The notes: generated by a model from the sequence alone, not told the origin. A stretch of 64,000 nucleotides of DNA from Coix lacryma-jobi var. lacryma-jobi (GCA_009763385.1 CM019825.1:113021131-113085130); one strand, 5' to 3'; positions 1 through 10,540 are shown, numbered from the stretch's first letter. Translations and numbers: made by a program.

Positions 1-1
1 T

Positions 2-994
2 CAGCCCGAAAGAGGGTTTGATCAACCGTTCCGCGGAGGGCGCGGTGGAAGGACAGGACGCGGCGGACGAGACGGTAGAGGCCGCGGAAGAGGACCCAGG
101 CCACCATATTGCATCATTTGTGATGGCAATTTCGGTCACACCACTCGGGACTGCAAATACAGCAAGATGGTGAAAGAGCTGAAAGATAAGGATCAAGTTT
201 CAGCCTCGGCCGAAAGCTCAAAGCATGTTTTCCATAATTTGCAAGACCCGACAGCATTGGCGGTAGCACGCAGCAATTACGCAGGCGCACCCATGCATCC
301 TCCGCAGTACATGCATCCCCAAAATTTACATTGGTACAATCCGGCGTATCAGGGCTATCAGCTTCCGGTCTTTGCGCCGCAGTCGGTGGCAGTTTCGTCA
401 CCTATGCACTATCAGCGTCAGCCAACGCCACCACCAATGCTTCCGGCTCAAACCCAACCTCAGGGGCAGCAAGCACAGCCAGGCTACCAGCAGGGGCAGG
501 AAATGGAAAACGAAACTAGCGCAGTCAACAACATCCTTCCATCAAGAGGCCACATTTTCGCCATCACGGGCGGATCTAACCTCGAGCACGAAAGTAAGAG
601 AGCAAGAAGGGACTATCATCGAAGAGTCCAGACGGTATCACCAAGACTCCCGCTGAACAGGCCAGCTTGGTCGCTAGCGCCGATATGCTTTGACGAATCC
701 GATTTCAAAGTCCGCGACTACCCGCATTGTGACGCTTTGGTCGCCACGGCCAATGTGGCCGGTTTCACCTAACATAACATTCTGATTGACACCGAAAGTT
801 CAGCAGACATCCTGTTCGTCAAAGCTTTCGAGGCGATGGGATTCGACAGGCGCAGTTTGGACCCCACCGGCAATTCACTGTACGGGTTCGGAGGAAGAAA
901 GATCGATGTTATCGGCAAAAAGCAAATCCCTGTATCCTTCGCCGAAGGGGAAAGAGTCTGCACCGAAACACTGACATTCGACATAGTAAACATG
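2..994 (+). pseudogene. Tat element Gag C-terminus and aspartic protease, interrupted
   Basis: One frame runs from position 2 to the Copia-1 insertion. It opens with an Arg/Gly-rich stretch and a zinc knuckle near nt 107-150 (C-x2-C-x5-H-x4-C), which binds RNA in Gag proteins. A Gln/Pro-rich linker follows. A TAA at 770-772 breaks the frame just before the protease core. The protease active site, normally D-T/S-G, reads DTESSAD near nt 788-808, so the Gly has become Glu; a G-to-A change explains it and the enzyme should be inactive. The frame continues after the insertion at 12578 once one copy of the 5 bp duplication is discounted, which shows that both parts are one gene. Confidence 0.85.
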
Positions 995-995
995 G
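991..995. repeat. Target-site duplication of Copia-1, left copy (CATGG)
   Basis: CATGG directly precedes the TG start of the Copia-1 5' LTR and recurs at 12573-12577 directly after the CA end of its 3' LTR. The 5 bp length fits Copia integrase. The perfect match supports a single intact insertion into the Tat protease region. Confidence 0.95.
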
Positions 996-1437
996 TGCGG
1001 ATACATGGGTGTATGCCGAGTCTCTGAGTGATGAGTGATTGTCAACGGGTTTGATCGCATGTTCTCTGGCTTGTGTTGTGCAGGTGTCGAGCACGAAGAC
1101 AGTGATCGAGGGCAAGGTGAAGGTCAAGTTGAGACGTGCCGTGCCGATGGACTGGGTGCGATGAAGGATGGGCGTGCCGTGCGGCGGACGTGCCATGCCG
1201 ATGGATCGAGCAGTGAAGGGCGGACGTGAGGCTTGGACTGAGGGACCGGAGTGCCTGAGGATCAGCTGTGGTGGCTGGCAGCCTGGGACAGCGACGAGCG
1301 GAGACTTGCGGGGCACGGTGTTGCTCGGGTCGAGGACCTGGGGACACGTGTCAGTGGACGGGGTGCACGGGCGGTGCATCCCCTCTACGACGTCGGTTTG
1401 GTGGTAGAGCCAGGGAAAAACCATCGATGGATGGTTT

Positions 1438-1695
1438 CCAGGTTTGGGCCTCAAAACCTGGGCGTGGACGGTTTCCGAGTTTGGCCACAAAACTCGGGCT
1501 GAGGGTTTCCGAGTTTGGCCACAAAACTCGGGCTGAGGACGGTTTCCAGGTTTGGGCCTCAAAACCTGGGCGCTGAGGGTTTGCTGAGTTTGGCCTCAAA
1601 ACTCAGAGGCTGATGGGCTGGTTTCCCGGTTTGGGCCTCAAAACCGGGGGTTGGCTGGAAAAGGCTGGTTTCCCGGTTTGGGCCACAAAACCGGG
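1438..1695 (+). repeat. Cluster of seven short hairpins in the Copia-1 5' LTR
   Basis: Seven inverted repeats share the form stem-loop-stem with 8-9 bp stems and a loop near GGGCCTC or GGCCAC. Arms include CCAGGTTT/AAACCTGG (1438-1461, 1546-1569), CCGAGTTT/AAACTCGG (from 1475 and 1509), CTGAGTTT/AAACTCAG (from 1584) and CCCGGTTT/AAACCGGG (from 1625 and 1672). The stem bases differ between copies but always in matched pairs, the signature of a conserved structure. The cluster recurs in the 3' LTR (about 10996-11253) and in the Copia-2 LTR. Palindrome clusters have, as I recall, been described for Sirevirus LTRs. Confidence 0.85.
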
Positions 1696-2473
1696 GGTGC
1701 AGAGCGAGGGCGGCACGTGGCGGCAATCAGAAGGTTGCGTGGAGGCAACGCAGACGACTTGTGCGGGCGTGGCCGTCGGATCTACCTACCACTTGAGTTG
1801 GTCCAGAATAACCTTAGGGTTTAGCTGGTTCGCTCTGTAATTAGAATAGAGAGGGGTAGAGTAGGAAATAGACTTAGTCTAGAATAGGATAAGTAGTCAG
1901 GGGAGACACCCTCCTCCCTTATCTCAGTCATTTGCTCTTTCACACTTAGGGTTTCTTGCTCTCCCATCCCCTGCTGTAGCCTGCTGAGATCCGCAGAGAG
2001 ACTTGACTCTGTGTACTGGTGATTTTGAGGAAAGGAGGCCGTAACCTCCTTGTCGTAGCGTGTGTTTGCGCTTCGGCTGCAAGATCGTGGTTGTGATTCG
2101 CGTTTCATTGGTGTTCTTCGCGGAATCCTTTTTCTCCATGTTCTTCCCGTCGCTTGATCTCTTTGGTTGGTTCATCTTTTGCTAAACCGGTTGAACCAAG
2201 TTGTTCTAGATCATGAGGCACTTCTTTCCACCGAAGGAATTAACCTCTAACCTCACGGTCTTGGAGATCGATCAATTTTTGTTTTGGATCATGTTTTTGC
2301 TTCCTTGTCCCGAAATTTCTTGATTCACCGATTTGGAGTTAGGTTCGAGCCATGATCTCTTAGAGATAGCTCACTAACATCCTTGTGACCCCTCAGATCG
2401 AATCCCAGGCCTAGAGCTTTTGATTCGGAGGAAATCGGGTTGAATCATCAAAGAACCGCACAGTTTTCGGGGG

Positions 2474-2732
2474 CATCGGACGCTGACACGGGAGCATCGG
2501 ACGCTAGGGTTCTAAGCATCGGACGCTCCGGGGACACGTGTCACTTTCTGAGCGTTTGTAGTGACATCGGACGCGTCCGTTGGCCATCGGACGCGCCGGA
2601 GCCAAAGCATCGGACGCTGGTTGTTCACTGTTCACAGCGTTCGATTGTGGAACAGTAAGGTTCCCGAGAGGCAGTTTTCGCATCGGACGCGTCCGGTGGT
2701 CTGGCATCGGACGCAGGCAGCATCCGATGCTA
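2474..2732 (+). repeat. CATCGGACGC repeat module in the Copia-1 5' LTR
   Basis: Eight direct copies of CATCGGACGC occur at 2474, 2495, 2517, 2565, 2585, 2608, 2681 and 2705, with one inverted copy (GCATCCGATGC) near 2721. Two copies extend to the perfect palindrome CGGACGCGTCCG (from 2568 and 2684). The 3' LTR carries one more unit near 12124-12141, so copy number changes between LTRs of one element. The Copia-2 LTR has a different but similarly palindromic motif at the same place. Confidence 0.88.
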
Positions 2733-3001
2733 CTGTTTTCACACGGTTTTGTCCGCGGTTCGCTCGTTCATTGACGGAATTGATTTCTGTCTTTTGCGTT
2801 GGCTTTCTAGAGTTGTCTAGTGTCCCGCTGTGCTTCTTGGAAGCATCCACCCTACATCTAGGGTCGTGGACATTTGCAAGCTCTAGGGTTTGCTTCTGGG
2901 GTTTATTCTTGGGACAGTGGCTACTGGTTTCCGTAAGGAAAATTTGAAGCTCCCATTCACCCCCCTCTGGTCGCTTTCTGAGTGCTTCTCGGTCCTTCAA
3001 T

Positions 3002-3013
3002 TGGTATCGGAGC
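3002..3013 (+). other. Primer-binding site of Copia-1 (initiator Met-tRNA type)
   Basis: TGGTATCGGAGC starts 2 bp after the LTR and matches the usual plant tRNA-iMet complement at 11 of 12 bases. It primes minus-strand DNA synthesis. Confidence 0.9.
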
Positions 3014-3062
3014 AGGTTAAGGATCTTCCACCTTAGCCGGTTCCAGATCCACAGAAGGCGAC

Positions 3063-5756
3063 ATGGATCGCGGCGTGGGCAAACCGCCGTTCTTTGATGG
3101 GACGAACTATGCGTATTGGAAGATACGCATGTCGGCCTATCTGCAGAGTTTGGGTGCTTCTATTTGGGATATTTGCAACTCTGCTGATTACGTGGTCTTG
3201 GCTGCTCGTGTCACTCAGCAACAGATCGATGAGCACGATGCCAATAGCCGAGCCCGTAATGCTCTCTTTTCTTGTTTGAGCATGGGTGAGTTTGATCGAG
3301 TTTCTCACCTCGCTACGGCTCGGGAGATCTGGGACACCCTCATGCGTTTCCATGAGGGCACCTCTCAAGTCAAAACCCGACTCTACGAGTCGTTCAAGCG
3401 TGAGTATGAGAACTTTCGACATCAGCCTGGCGAGAGCATAGAAAGTTTATTCGCTCGCTTTCAGGTGATTGTCAAAAGGATGAGGGCTAACAAGGAGCAG
3501 TTGCCTTTTGACGATCATGAGCGTGCTTTGAAGCTTTTGCACACTCTTGATCGATCTGTGTGGGATTCCAAGGTTCAGGCGATCATCGAGTCGCCTAACT
3601 ATGAGACCCTCACATGCGATGAGCTCTTTAGTAAGCTCAAGTCCAGTGAGATTGACGCCATGTCGAGGGCTTCTTATGCGAATCCTTCCTGCCCGACTAT
3701 GGCTTTGGTTTCTGGCTCTTCCGCTAACCCCTCTGCTGGCTTTGCTCTTTCTTCACTCTTTTCTGTCACAGAGGACCAGCTTGAGTCGTTGGGGGATGAC
3801 GAGTTGGCAATGCTCGCCAACCGGTTCTCGCGGTTCCACAACAACCGCATCAACCGTCGCCGCGGAGGAGGACGCTCAGGATGCTATGAGTGTGGCGACC
3901 CCGAACACTTCATCGCCAACTGCCCCAAGAAGAAGCATTCATCTGGGAAGGGTGATCATGGGCACAAGTACGACTCCAGCAAGCGCAAGGAGAAGTATGT
4001 CCCCGCGAGGCACAAGTGGAGGGGCGGCTTCGACAAGGAGTACATCAAGAAGAAGTACTTGGAGAAGGCCCAAGCTGAGCAGCGTGCGTTTTTCGCCACG
4101 CTCAGCGACGTTGACGGCTCGGATGATGACTCCGCTTGCTCAAGCGATGATGAGTCCGAGAAGAAGAAGAGGATCGAGGACAAGCTGAACGGCCTCTGCT
4201 TCTTCGCCGACGACGACGGTTTTTGCACCATGGCGCTTGGTGATGAGGTCGACGGCAAGCTGGAGCACACCCCTCGGGACGATGACGACGACGACACCTC
4301 CCAGGTATCCCTCACCCACGACGAGCTTTCTGCTGAGGTTGAGAAGCTTACTGCCGCGCTCCTTAGTCAGGACAAGTTGCTTAGGCGTGCCGCTAGAGAG
4401 CGCAAGGAGTTTAGGCAGAAGTGGGAGGACACGGTGAGAGAGCTTGAGTTTGCCAAGTCCACCGTGGTCGTGTCGGAAGAGGTTGAGTGTGAGATGTGCA
4501 CCACGCACATGACTGACCTTCTCAGTTTGAGAGGTAAGTATGCTGCGTTGGTAGGAGAGGTGGATGAGCTGAAGGCTAGACCTTCTCTGTTAGGTGCGTG
4601 CAAGACTTGTCCTGTCTTGCAATCTGAGTTTGCAGAGAAGAATGCCAAGATTGTGTCTTTTGAGGAGGCCAACTCAGGTAGCACTAGTGTGGCTAGGTGC
4701 GCTTTGTGTGAGGGTTTGGAGACGGAGATTGCGAATGTCAAGCATGGCAAGATGCAAACCGAGGAGGAAAACACATACCTTAGGACCATCTTGTCATGGG
4801 TCTCTTGTAGTGAGCCGCAGCTCGGGATGATGATCTCCCAATTTAAGCGAGCTGCTGGAGGTTCTGGTGTAGGTCTTGCTCAGGGTGTTGATTTTTCTGC
4901 TTTTGGGAAGATTGGAGAGTTGAGTGGTCTGAATCCTAGTGAGAAGCCCAACTCCACCACTACTCCCAAACTGACCAAGCTTCCATCCAGAGAGCTGGTC
5001 AAGCCTATCACCAAGGATGGGGTGTTTGAGGAACCTCCGAGAGCTCCACCCAAGAACCAAGTGTGGCATCCCAAACCCAACCACCTAAAGAACAAGCTGG
5101 ATACAATGCCACCTATCCATGAGGAGTTGCCACAGAAGGGCAAAGTGATCCACACCCACAGTCATGAGTACCAACAACCCCCTTTGCGTGCGGTGAGGTA
5201 TCATTGTGATTTCTGTGGGAGAGATGGACACTTGAGCGAGTTCTGCTTTAGGCGCAAGAGAGAGGCGCGCCGTGCTAGGGAGATGAACAATCCGGACATG
5301 TACCATCCTTTCCATGATGTACATGCGCCGAATGTTCAGAGGAGAGCACCGAGATGTGCTGCTAGGCCCAGAGGTCCAGAACCTCAAGTTCCCAGGCCTA
5401 GGCAGCAGAGAGCTCCGAGGAGAGATGCTAGGCATAGAGGTGCAGTGCCTCAAGTTCCTAGGCCTAGGCCTCGTAGAGAGCGTGCCCGGCGGGAGCCTGC
5501 AGTTGCAGGTTTTGCACCCCGTGATGGAGGCTTTGTAGTTGAGCGCTATCCCCCACCGCAGTTTGAGTATCGCGGTGAGCGCTTCTTCCCTAGCGGACCA
5601 CGTTTTCCTGTGCGTGGTGATCGCTACTCCCGTAGACAGTCTAGGAGTGGTTATTCTGCTAACCGTTCTTTTGAGCAGCCGGCCCAACACTGGTATTCTC
5701 CTTACTTCACTAACCCCAGTGTTGGACCGTATGCTCACCCTATGTCTTTTTATTGA
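3063..5756 (+). CDS. gag: Copia-1 Gag, long form (897 aa)
   Basis: Intact frame from ATG 3063 to TGA 5754. The N-terminal part, residues about 10-220, is the Copia Gag core (DUF4219/UBN2-like; FFDGTNYAYW near residue 10). A first zinc knuckle, C-x2-C-x4-H-x4-C, lies at residues 274-287. Acidic Asp/Ser stretches follow at about 350-420, then a Glu/Leu-rich region predicted as coiled coil (about 415-600) and a second zinc knuckle at residues 715-728. The tail is rich in Arg and Pro. Gag forms the virus-like particle and binds the RNA. The last 484 residues lie in a segment bounded by GT and AG that is exactly missing from Copia-2, so this long form may come only from unspliced RNA. The stop sits 5 nt before that AG. 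Confidence 0.9.
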   Translation: MDRGVGKPPFFDGTNYAYWKIRMSAYLQSLGASIWDICNSADYVVLAARVTQQQIDEHDANSRARNALFSCLSMGEFDRVSHLATAREIWDTLMRFHEGTSQVKTRLYESFKREYENFRHQPGESIESLFARFQVIVKRMRANKEQLPFDDHERALKLLHTLDRSVWDSKVQAIIESPNYETLTCDELFSKLKSSEIDAMSRASYANPSCPTMALVSGSSANPSAGFALSSLFSVTEDQLESLGDDELAMLANRFSRFHNNRINRRRGGGRSGCYECGDPEHFIANCPKKKHSSGKGDHGHKYDSSKRKEKYVPARHKWRGGFDKEYIKKKYLEKAQAEQRAFFATLSDVDGSDDDSACSSDDESEKKKRIEDKLNGLCFFADDDGFCTMALGDEVDGKLEHTPRDDDDDDTSQVSLTHDELSAEVEKLTAALLSQDKLLRRAARERKEFRQKWEDTVRELEFAKSTVVVSEEVECEMCTTHMTDLLSLRGKYAALVGEVDELKARPSLLGACKTCPVLQSEFAEKNAKIVSFEEANSGSTSVARCALCEGLETEIANVKHGKMQTEEENTYLRTILSWVSCSEPQLGMMISQFKRAAGGSGVGLAQGVDFSAFGKIGELSGLNPSEKPNSTTTPKLTKLPSRELVKPITKDGVFEEPPRAPPKNQVWHPKPNHLKNKLDTMPPIHEELPQKGKVIHTHSHEYQQPPLRAVRYHCDFCGRDGHLSEFCFRRKREARRAREMNNPDMYHPFHDVHAPNVQRRAPRCAARPRGPEPQVPRPRQQRAPRRDARHRGAVPQVPRPRPRRERARREPAVAGFAPRDGGFVVERYPPPQFEYRGERFFPSGPRFPVRGDRYSRRQSRSGYSANRSFEQPAQHWYSPYFTNPSVGPYAHPMSFY

Positions 5757-5761
5757 TGTAG
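4305..5761 (+). other. Putative retained intron between Gag and Pol of Copia-1
   Basis: The segment begins GTATCC after CCCAG and ends TTTATTGATGTAG before GTAAGACG. It has a possible branch site (CTCAC, A near 5737) and a T-rich stretch before the AG. Its 1457 nt are 2 modulo 3, the length needed to bring the gag frame into the pol frame. At the homologous place (24571) Copia-2 goes straight from the exon-like CCCAG to GTAAAACG. An alternative is a deletion between the AGGTA repeats present at both edges. The intron reading is inference; the exact boundaries are seen. Confidence 0.6.
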
Positions 5762-8700
5762 GTAAGACGGTTGGAGGACATTTGGTTGGTGGATTCCGGT
5801 TGTTTGAGGCACATGACCGGAAACGCCAAGTGGTTCTCCAGCCTTAGCCCTGTTGCAGGAAAGGAGTACATAACCTTCGGCGACAATAGTAAAGGTAAGG
5901 TGTTGTCTCGCGGATCGGTGCGGGTTAATGAGCACTTTGTGTTGCGCGATGTTGCTTTTGTTTCTAACCTGCATTTTAACTTGCTTTCTGTTTCACAACT
6001 TTTTGATGATGACTACGAGATTCGTTTTAAACCGAACCTTAGTCGCATCTTAGATCCTCAGGGCGATCTTGTATGTCTGATTTCGCCCTTTGGGAAAGTC
6101 TTTCAAGCGAATTTCTCGGAGTCGTTTGGTTTTTCTCGATGTCTTTTGGCTAGTCCTTCTTCTTCCAATCTTTGGAAGTGGCATAGGAGGCTCAGTCACT
6201 TAAGCTTCGACTTGCTTGCAAGACTTAGCTCACTTGGCCTAATCTGAGGATTGCCCAAGCTTTCGATGGAGAAGGATCTAGTTTGCCATTCTTGTAGACA
6301 TGGGAAGATGGTTGCCGCTCCCCACCATCCTGTGACCAAGGTGATGACCTCGCACCCTGGAGAGCTTTTACACATGGACCTTGTTGGTCCGGCTTGGGTG
6401 AGCTCGGTTGGTGGCAAGTGGTATGTTTTGGTTGTTGTTGACGACTTTTCGAGGTATTCGTGGGTCTTCTTTTTGACTGAGAAGTCCGAGACTTTTTCCT
6501 TCGCTCGCAATCTGATTTTGCGTCTTCAGAACGAGTTCCCTTTGAACTCGATGCGAGCTATTAGAAGTGATAATGGTTCCGAATTCAAAAATTCGGATTT
6601 TGAGAAGTTTTGTAACCGCCTTGGTTTGGAGCATCAGTTTTCTTCTCCCTACACACCGCCCCAAAATGGTGTGGTAGAGAGGAAGAATCGGACCCTTGTT
6701 GAGATGGCCAGGACGATGCTTGATGAGCATAGGACTCCTAGGAGCTTTTGGGCCGAAGCTATGAACACTGCATGCTACATTTCGAATCGCATTTTTCTGA
6801 GAGCGTTTTTGAAGAAGACTTCTTATGAGTTGCGTTTTGGTCGCCAGCCCAAGGTGAGTTATTTTAGAGTCTTCGGTTGCCACTGTTTTATTTTGAAAAA
6901 GGGGAACCAGGACAAGTTTGAGTCTCGATCTTCTGACGGGGTATTTTTGGGTTATGGCACTCACACTAGAGCATATCGTGTACTTAAGCTTGATACAAAC
7001 CGAGTCATGGAGACATCAGATGTCACCTTCGACGAGACTCTTGTTTCTCCTTCTTCTCGTTTTGAGCGTGCAGGTGATCATGAGGTTGGAGAGCCTCTTT
7101 TCGATGACGAGGATGAGGGTGCTGAAGGTATGGATGATCCAGCACCCCCTCCACCTGTCGTGCCGCAAGGAGCGGCCTCGACGACGACTCACGGCCCCGA
7201 CACTTCTTCTTCCTGGGGGCCGTGGGATCCTCCACCTCGCGCGGTACCTTTTGTACCCGGGGTGGAACCAGCTGCTGTTGAGGGGAGGTCACTTCTTCCC
7301 GGGAGGCGCCACGACATATCCAGCGCCAGCACCCCCCTGAACAGATGATCGGCGACATCGGCGAGCGAGTTACTCGCTCCAGGTCACAACACATCTCTCA
7401 CTTCGCTCACTCTGCTTTTGTTGCTAATTTTGAGCCCCGAGATGTTGGACACGCTTTGACGGATCCGGATTGGGTCAATGCCATGCATGAGGAGTTAGAA
7501 AACTTTGAGAGAAATCGGGTTTGGGTTCTAGTTCCACCTCCACCTGACTGTAAACCTATTGGGACAAAATGGGTTTTCAAAAACAAGCAAGGAGAGGATG
7601 GCCACGTTGTTAGAAACAAGGCCCGGCTTGTAGCAAAAGGCTATAGTCAGAAGGAGGGGATAGATTATGAGGAGACGTTTGCTCCTGTAGCTCGTTTGGA
7701 GGCTATTAGGATACTCTTGGCTTTTGCTGCATCCAAAGGTTTCAAACTGTTTCAAATGGATGTCAAGAGTGCCTTCTTAAACGGCTACATAGAGGAGGAG
7801 GTTTATGTTGAGCAACCCCCCGGTTTTGAAAATCCCAAGTTTCCAAACCATGTCTGTAAACTTCACAAAGCTTTATATGGTTTGAAGCAAGCCCCTAGAG
7901 CCTGGTATGATAGGTTAAAAACCTTTTTGCTTGCTAAGGGGTTTAAAATGGGATGTGTAGATAAGACACTCTTTCTCCTCAGGCAAGGCAAAGACACGCT
8001 CTTGGTCCAGATTTACGTGGATGATATCATTTTCGGTGGTTCTTCTCACGCTTTGGTTGCCAAGTTTGCAGCTACTATGAGCAGGGAGTTTGAGATGAGC
8101 ATGATGGGCGAGCTGACATTCTTTCTCGGGTTGCAAATTAAGCAATCCCGGGAGGGGACGTTTGTGCACCAGGGCAAGTACACGAAGGACTTGCTGAAGC
8201 GGTTCAATATGGGTGAGGCCAAGCCTCTTCCAACACCCATGTCAACGACGACTGCCCTGGATGTGGATGCGGATGGAGAAGCAGTGGACCAGAAGGAGTA
8301 CCGCAGCATGATCGGGTCGCTACTCTACCTGACGGCGACACGCCCGGACACTCAGTTCGCGGTGTGTTTGTGCGCGCGCTTTCAGGCGTCGCCGCGCACT
8401 TCTCACCGTCAGGCGGTGAAGCGCATCTTCAGGTACCTTCGTTTCACACCTGAGTTCGGGATTTGGTATTCTGCTTCCTCCACCCTCTCGCTTTGCGGTT
8501 ATTCCGATGCCGATTTTGCTGGCTGTCGCATTGAGCGCAAGTCCACTTCTGGGACTTGCCAATTTATTGGATCTTCTCTTGTTTTGTGGTCTTCTCGCAA
8601 GCAGTCTAGTGTCGCCCAGTCTACCACGGAGGCTGAGTATGTTGCTGCGGCTAGCTGCTGTTCCTAGTTACTCTGGATGATGGCCACTTTGCGTGATTTT

Positions 8701-8958
8701 GGTTTGAGTTTTTCTCGAGTGCCTTTGCTTTGTGACAGCACGAGTGCTATTAGCGTTGCTAAGAACCCCGTGCTTCACTCGAAAACCAAACACATTGATG
8801 TGCGCTTTCATTTCTTGCGAGACCACCAGGAGAAGGGTGATATCGACCTTCGCCATGTCGATACTCATCACCAACTGGCTGATATTTTCACCAAGCCTTT
8901 AGACGAATCAACCTTTAATAGGTTGAGGGGTGAGCTTGGTGTGTGTTTCCCCTTTTAG
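5762..8958 (+). pseudogene. pol: Copia-1 Pol: protease, integrase, reverse transcriptase, RNase H (broken)
   Basis: The protease core LVDSGC is near 5786, followed by the GAG-pre-integrase zinc region (H and C residues near 6180-6300). Integrase has its D, D and E codons at 6377, 6569 and 6677. Reverse transcriptase has YVDD at 8014-8025. Ty1-type RNase H ends at TAG 8956. Three lesions break it: TGA at 6245-6247, where Copia-2 has CGA; a 1-base loss in a G run near 7282-7285, which shifts the frame; and TAG at 8665-8667, where Copia-2 has CAG. Domain order is that of Copia. The protein would be made as part of Gag-Pol, either after removal of 4305-5761 or by reading past the gag stop. Confidence 0.92.
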
Positions 8959-10540
8959 ATGGGGGAAGCATTTTGAGTTGTATCCTAGTCTAACTCTTTT
9001 ACTTAGATCTTCTTTTCTGTTGCATTTTAGCATACGCATTTACATTCTGAGCTTCATGTTTATAATCACTAGAATGTAACTATCCTCTGTTTAGTATGCT
9101 CTGATGCTTATGATTGATGCTTGTAGCTTATGCTCCTTCTGATCACTAATACATGTTATGAGCTGAGCTATTTTTGAAATGGTGAAGTTGTTTAATGTAT
9201 ATAATCTGGAAATGTTCACCATTGAGATATGCAACTAGCATGTGTAGGGTGTGTTGAGTCCATTCCTGCTTTTCATATATGCTAGGTTGCTATGTCTCTA
9301 GTTCTGAGTCATTCACTCGCTTGGTCTGTTCATATCATGTTTAAAATTTGAACCAAGTTTAGTGAATTGAAAAGATCGAGATGGGATTGCTTGTCAACAC
9401 ATCACGGTATCGAGACGGTTTCTCATTGCACTTGGAGTTAAACTTGAGCCGTGTAGTGTATGACCGAAACCGTAGCTTTAAGCTTCTGATTGCTTCGGCA
9501 TAGGCTTCGCTCGGTTGAAAAGTTAGGCAAAGACAAGCTTTCAACCTCTCGCAATCACATGCTAAATAATTGAACTTGTGAATTCTTTACCGCTGCAACT
9601 CCGATATAAAACTGAAATCACAAGTATATGCTTCATTCCTATGCATGATGATTGAACTTTGCTAGGGGTAGTTCACCTTGTATACATGTTTAGCACTTGT
9701 CTGGATTCCTATCTATACATGTGTAGTGCTATTTTGATGGTGACTATCTTTTTGGCTAAAAACTGCTCACTTGCTCATATGCTTCATATTTCGTATGTGT
9801 GATCAGTTTGAGCCTTCGCTATTTGAGTGCTTAGTTGTGCCATTGGAGCTATACCGATTAGAGCATTTTTGCACTCTTTTGACTATATGCCTGAAGCTGC
9901 TAACTTGCATTTCTAACTTCATATGCATTTTGGAAGGGGGAGTTGTGTTGGCTCAAGAGAAGAGTTTATGCTTGATAAGTGCATTTTCAACTAAGGGGGA
10001 GAGTTTTTGCAAATCATATGTCTCCTGGAGTTCAACTAAGGGGGGAGCTTTTGCTAAGGGGGAGTCCCGGGTTGCTTGCACGTGTCGAGGGGAGTTTTGC
10101 TAGTTGTGTTGAGCCGTTGCCTCTGTCTTGAGGGACTAGCAACATTTTCCTCATTTGGCGTCGAGGTGGATTTTGATTGGTTCGGAGACCTTTCGGTTGT
10201 TTTTCAATTGGTTCGGGGTGGTTTTCGTGCTAGTCGTGTTGAGCCTCTGTGCCTCTATCTTGAGGGACTAGCATTTTGCCATTTTTAGCTCTGATTTCCA
10301 ATTGGTATTGTGCTAGCGGTGTTGAGCCTGTTCTACCTCTTCTTGAGGGCTAGCTTTGCTCTACTTGGTTGCGTCGAGCCGTTGCCCATGTCTTTGGGGA
10401 CCAAGTTTTCGCTTCTTCCACTTGACCTTCTTCGGCTTTGCTATGCTTTTGGGTCATTTGGTCGAGTTCTCTTCTTCTCCTTCTTCTTTCTTTTCTCTTT
10501 CTCTCATTATGATTTGTGTGAGTAGTTGACAATGCACTCA
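8959..10540 (+). other. Copia-1 3' noncoding region with repeated polypurine tracts
   Basis: No convincing frame and no env-like gene is seen in this 1.6 kb. Tracts like AAGGGGGAG occur near 9933, 9992, 10038, 10055 and 10087 before the final one at 10543. Multiplied polypurine tracts are a known Sirevirus trait. The stretch is homologous to 43060-44645 of Copia-2. It also holds the hairpin series at 10098-10405. Confidence 0.8.
10098..10405 (+). other. Four related hairpins upstream of the Copia-1 polypurine tract
   Basis: Each unit has a 6-7 bp stem enclosing a loop that contains a GTTGAGCC or CGTCGAGCC motif and a TTGAGGG or TTTGGGG motif. Stems are TGCTAGT/ACTAGCA (10098-10141), GCTAGT/ACTAGC (10229-10272), GCTAGC/GCTAGC (10312-10354) and CTTGGT/ACCAAG (10364-10405). 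The last stem differs from the others by matched changes on both arms. The series recurs in Copia-2 (44188-44515). A role in RNA packaging, stability or reverse transcription is possible but not shown. Confidence 0.7.

Larger units (their letters stand above)
996..2999 (+). repeat. Copia-1 5' LTR
   Basis: It starts TGCGGATACA and ends CCTTCA and matches 10554-12572 along its whole length. It contains a hairpin cluster (1438-1695), an AT-richer presumed promoter stretch (about 1790-1900, no clear TATA box seen) and a repeat module of CATCGGACGC units (2474-2732). No protein is supported; the long minus-strand open frames come from its GC-rich inverted repeats. Confidence 0.95.

Noticed and set aside
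9771..10288. Possible env-like gene after Copia-1 pol, as some Sireviruses have
   Set aside because: Only short frames without a transmembrane pattern are present, and Copia-2 does not conserve them.
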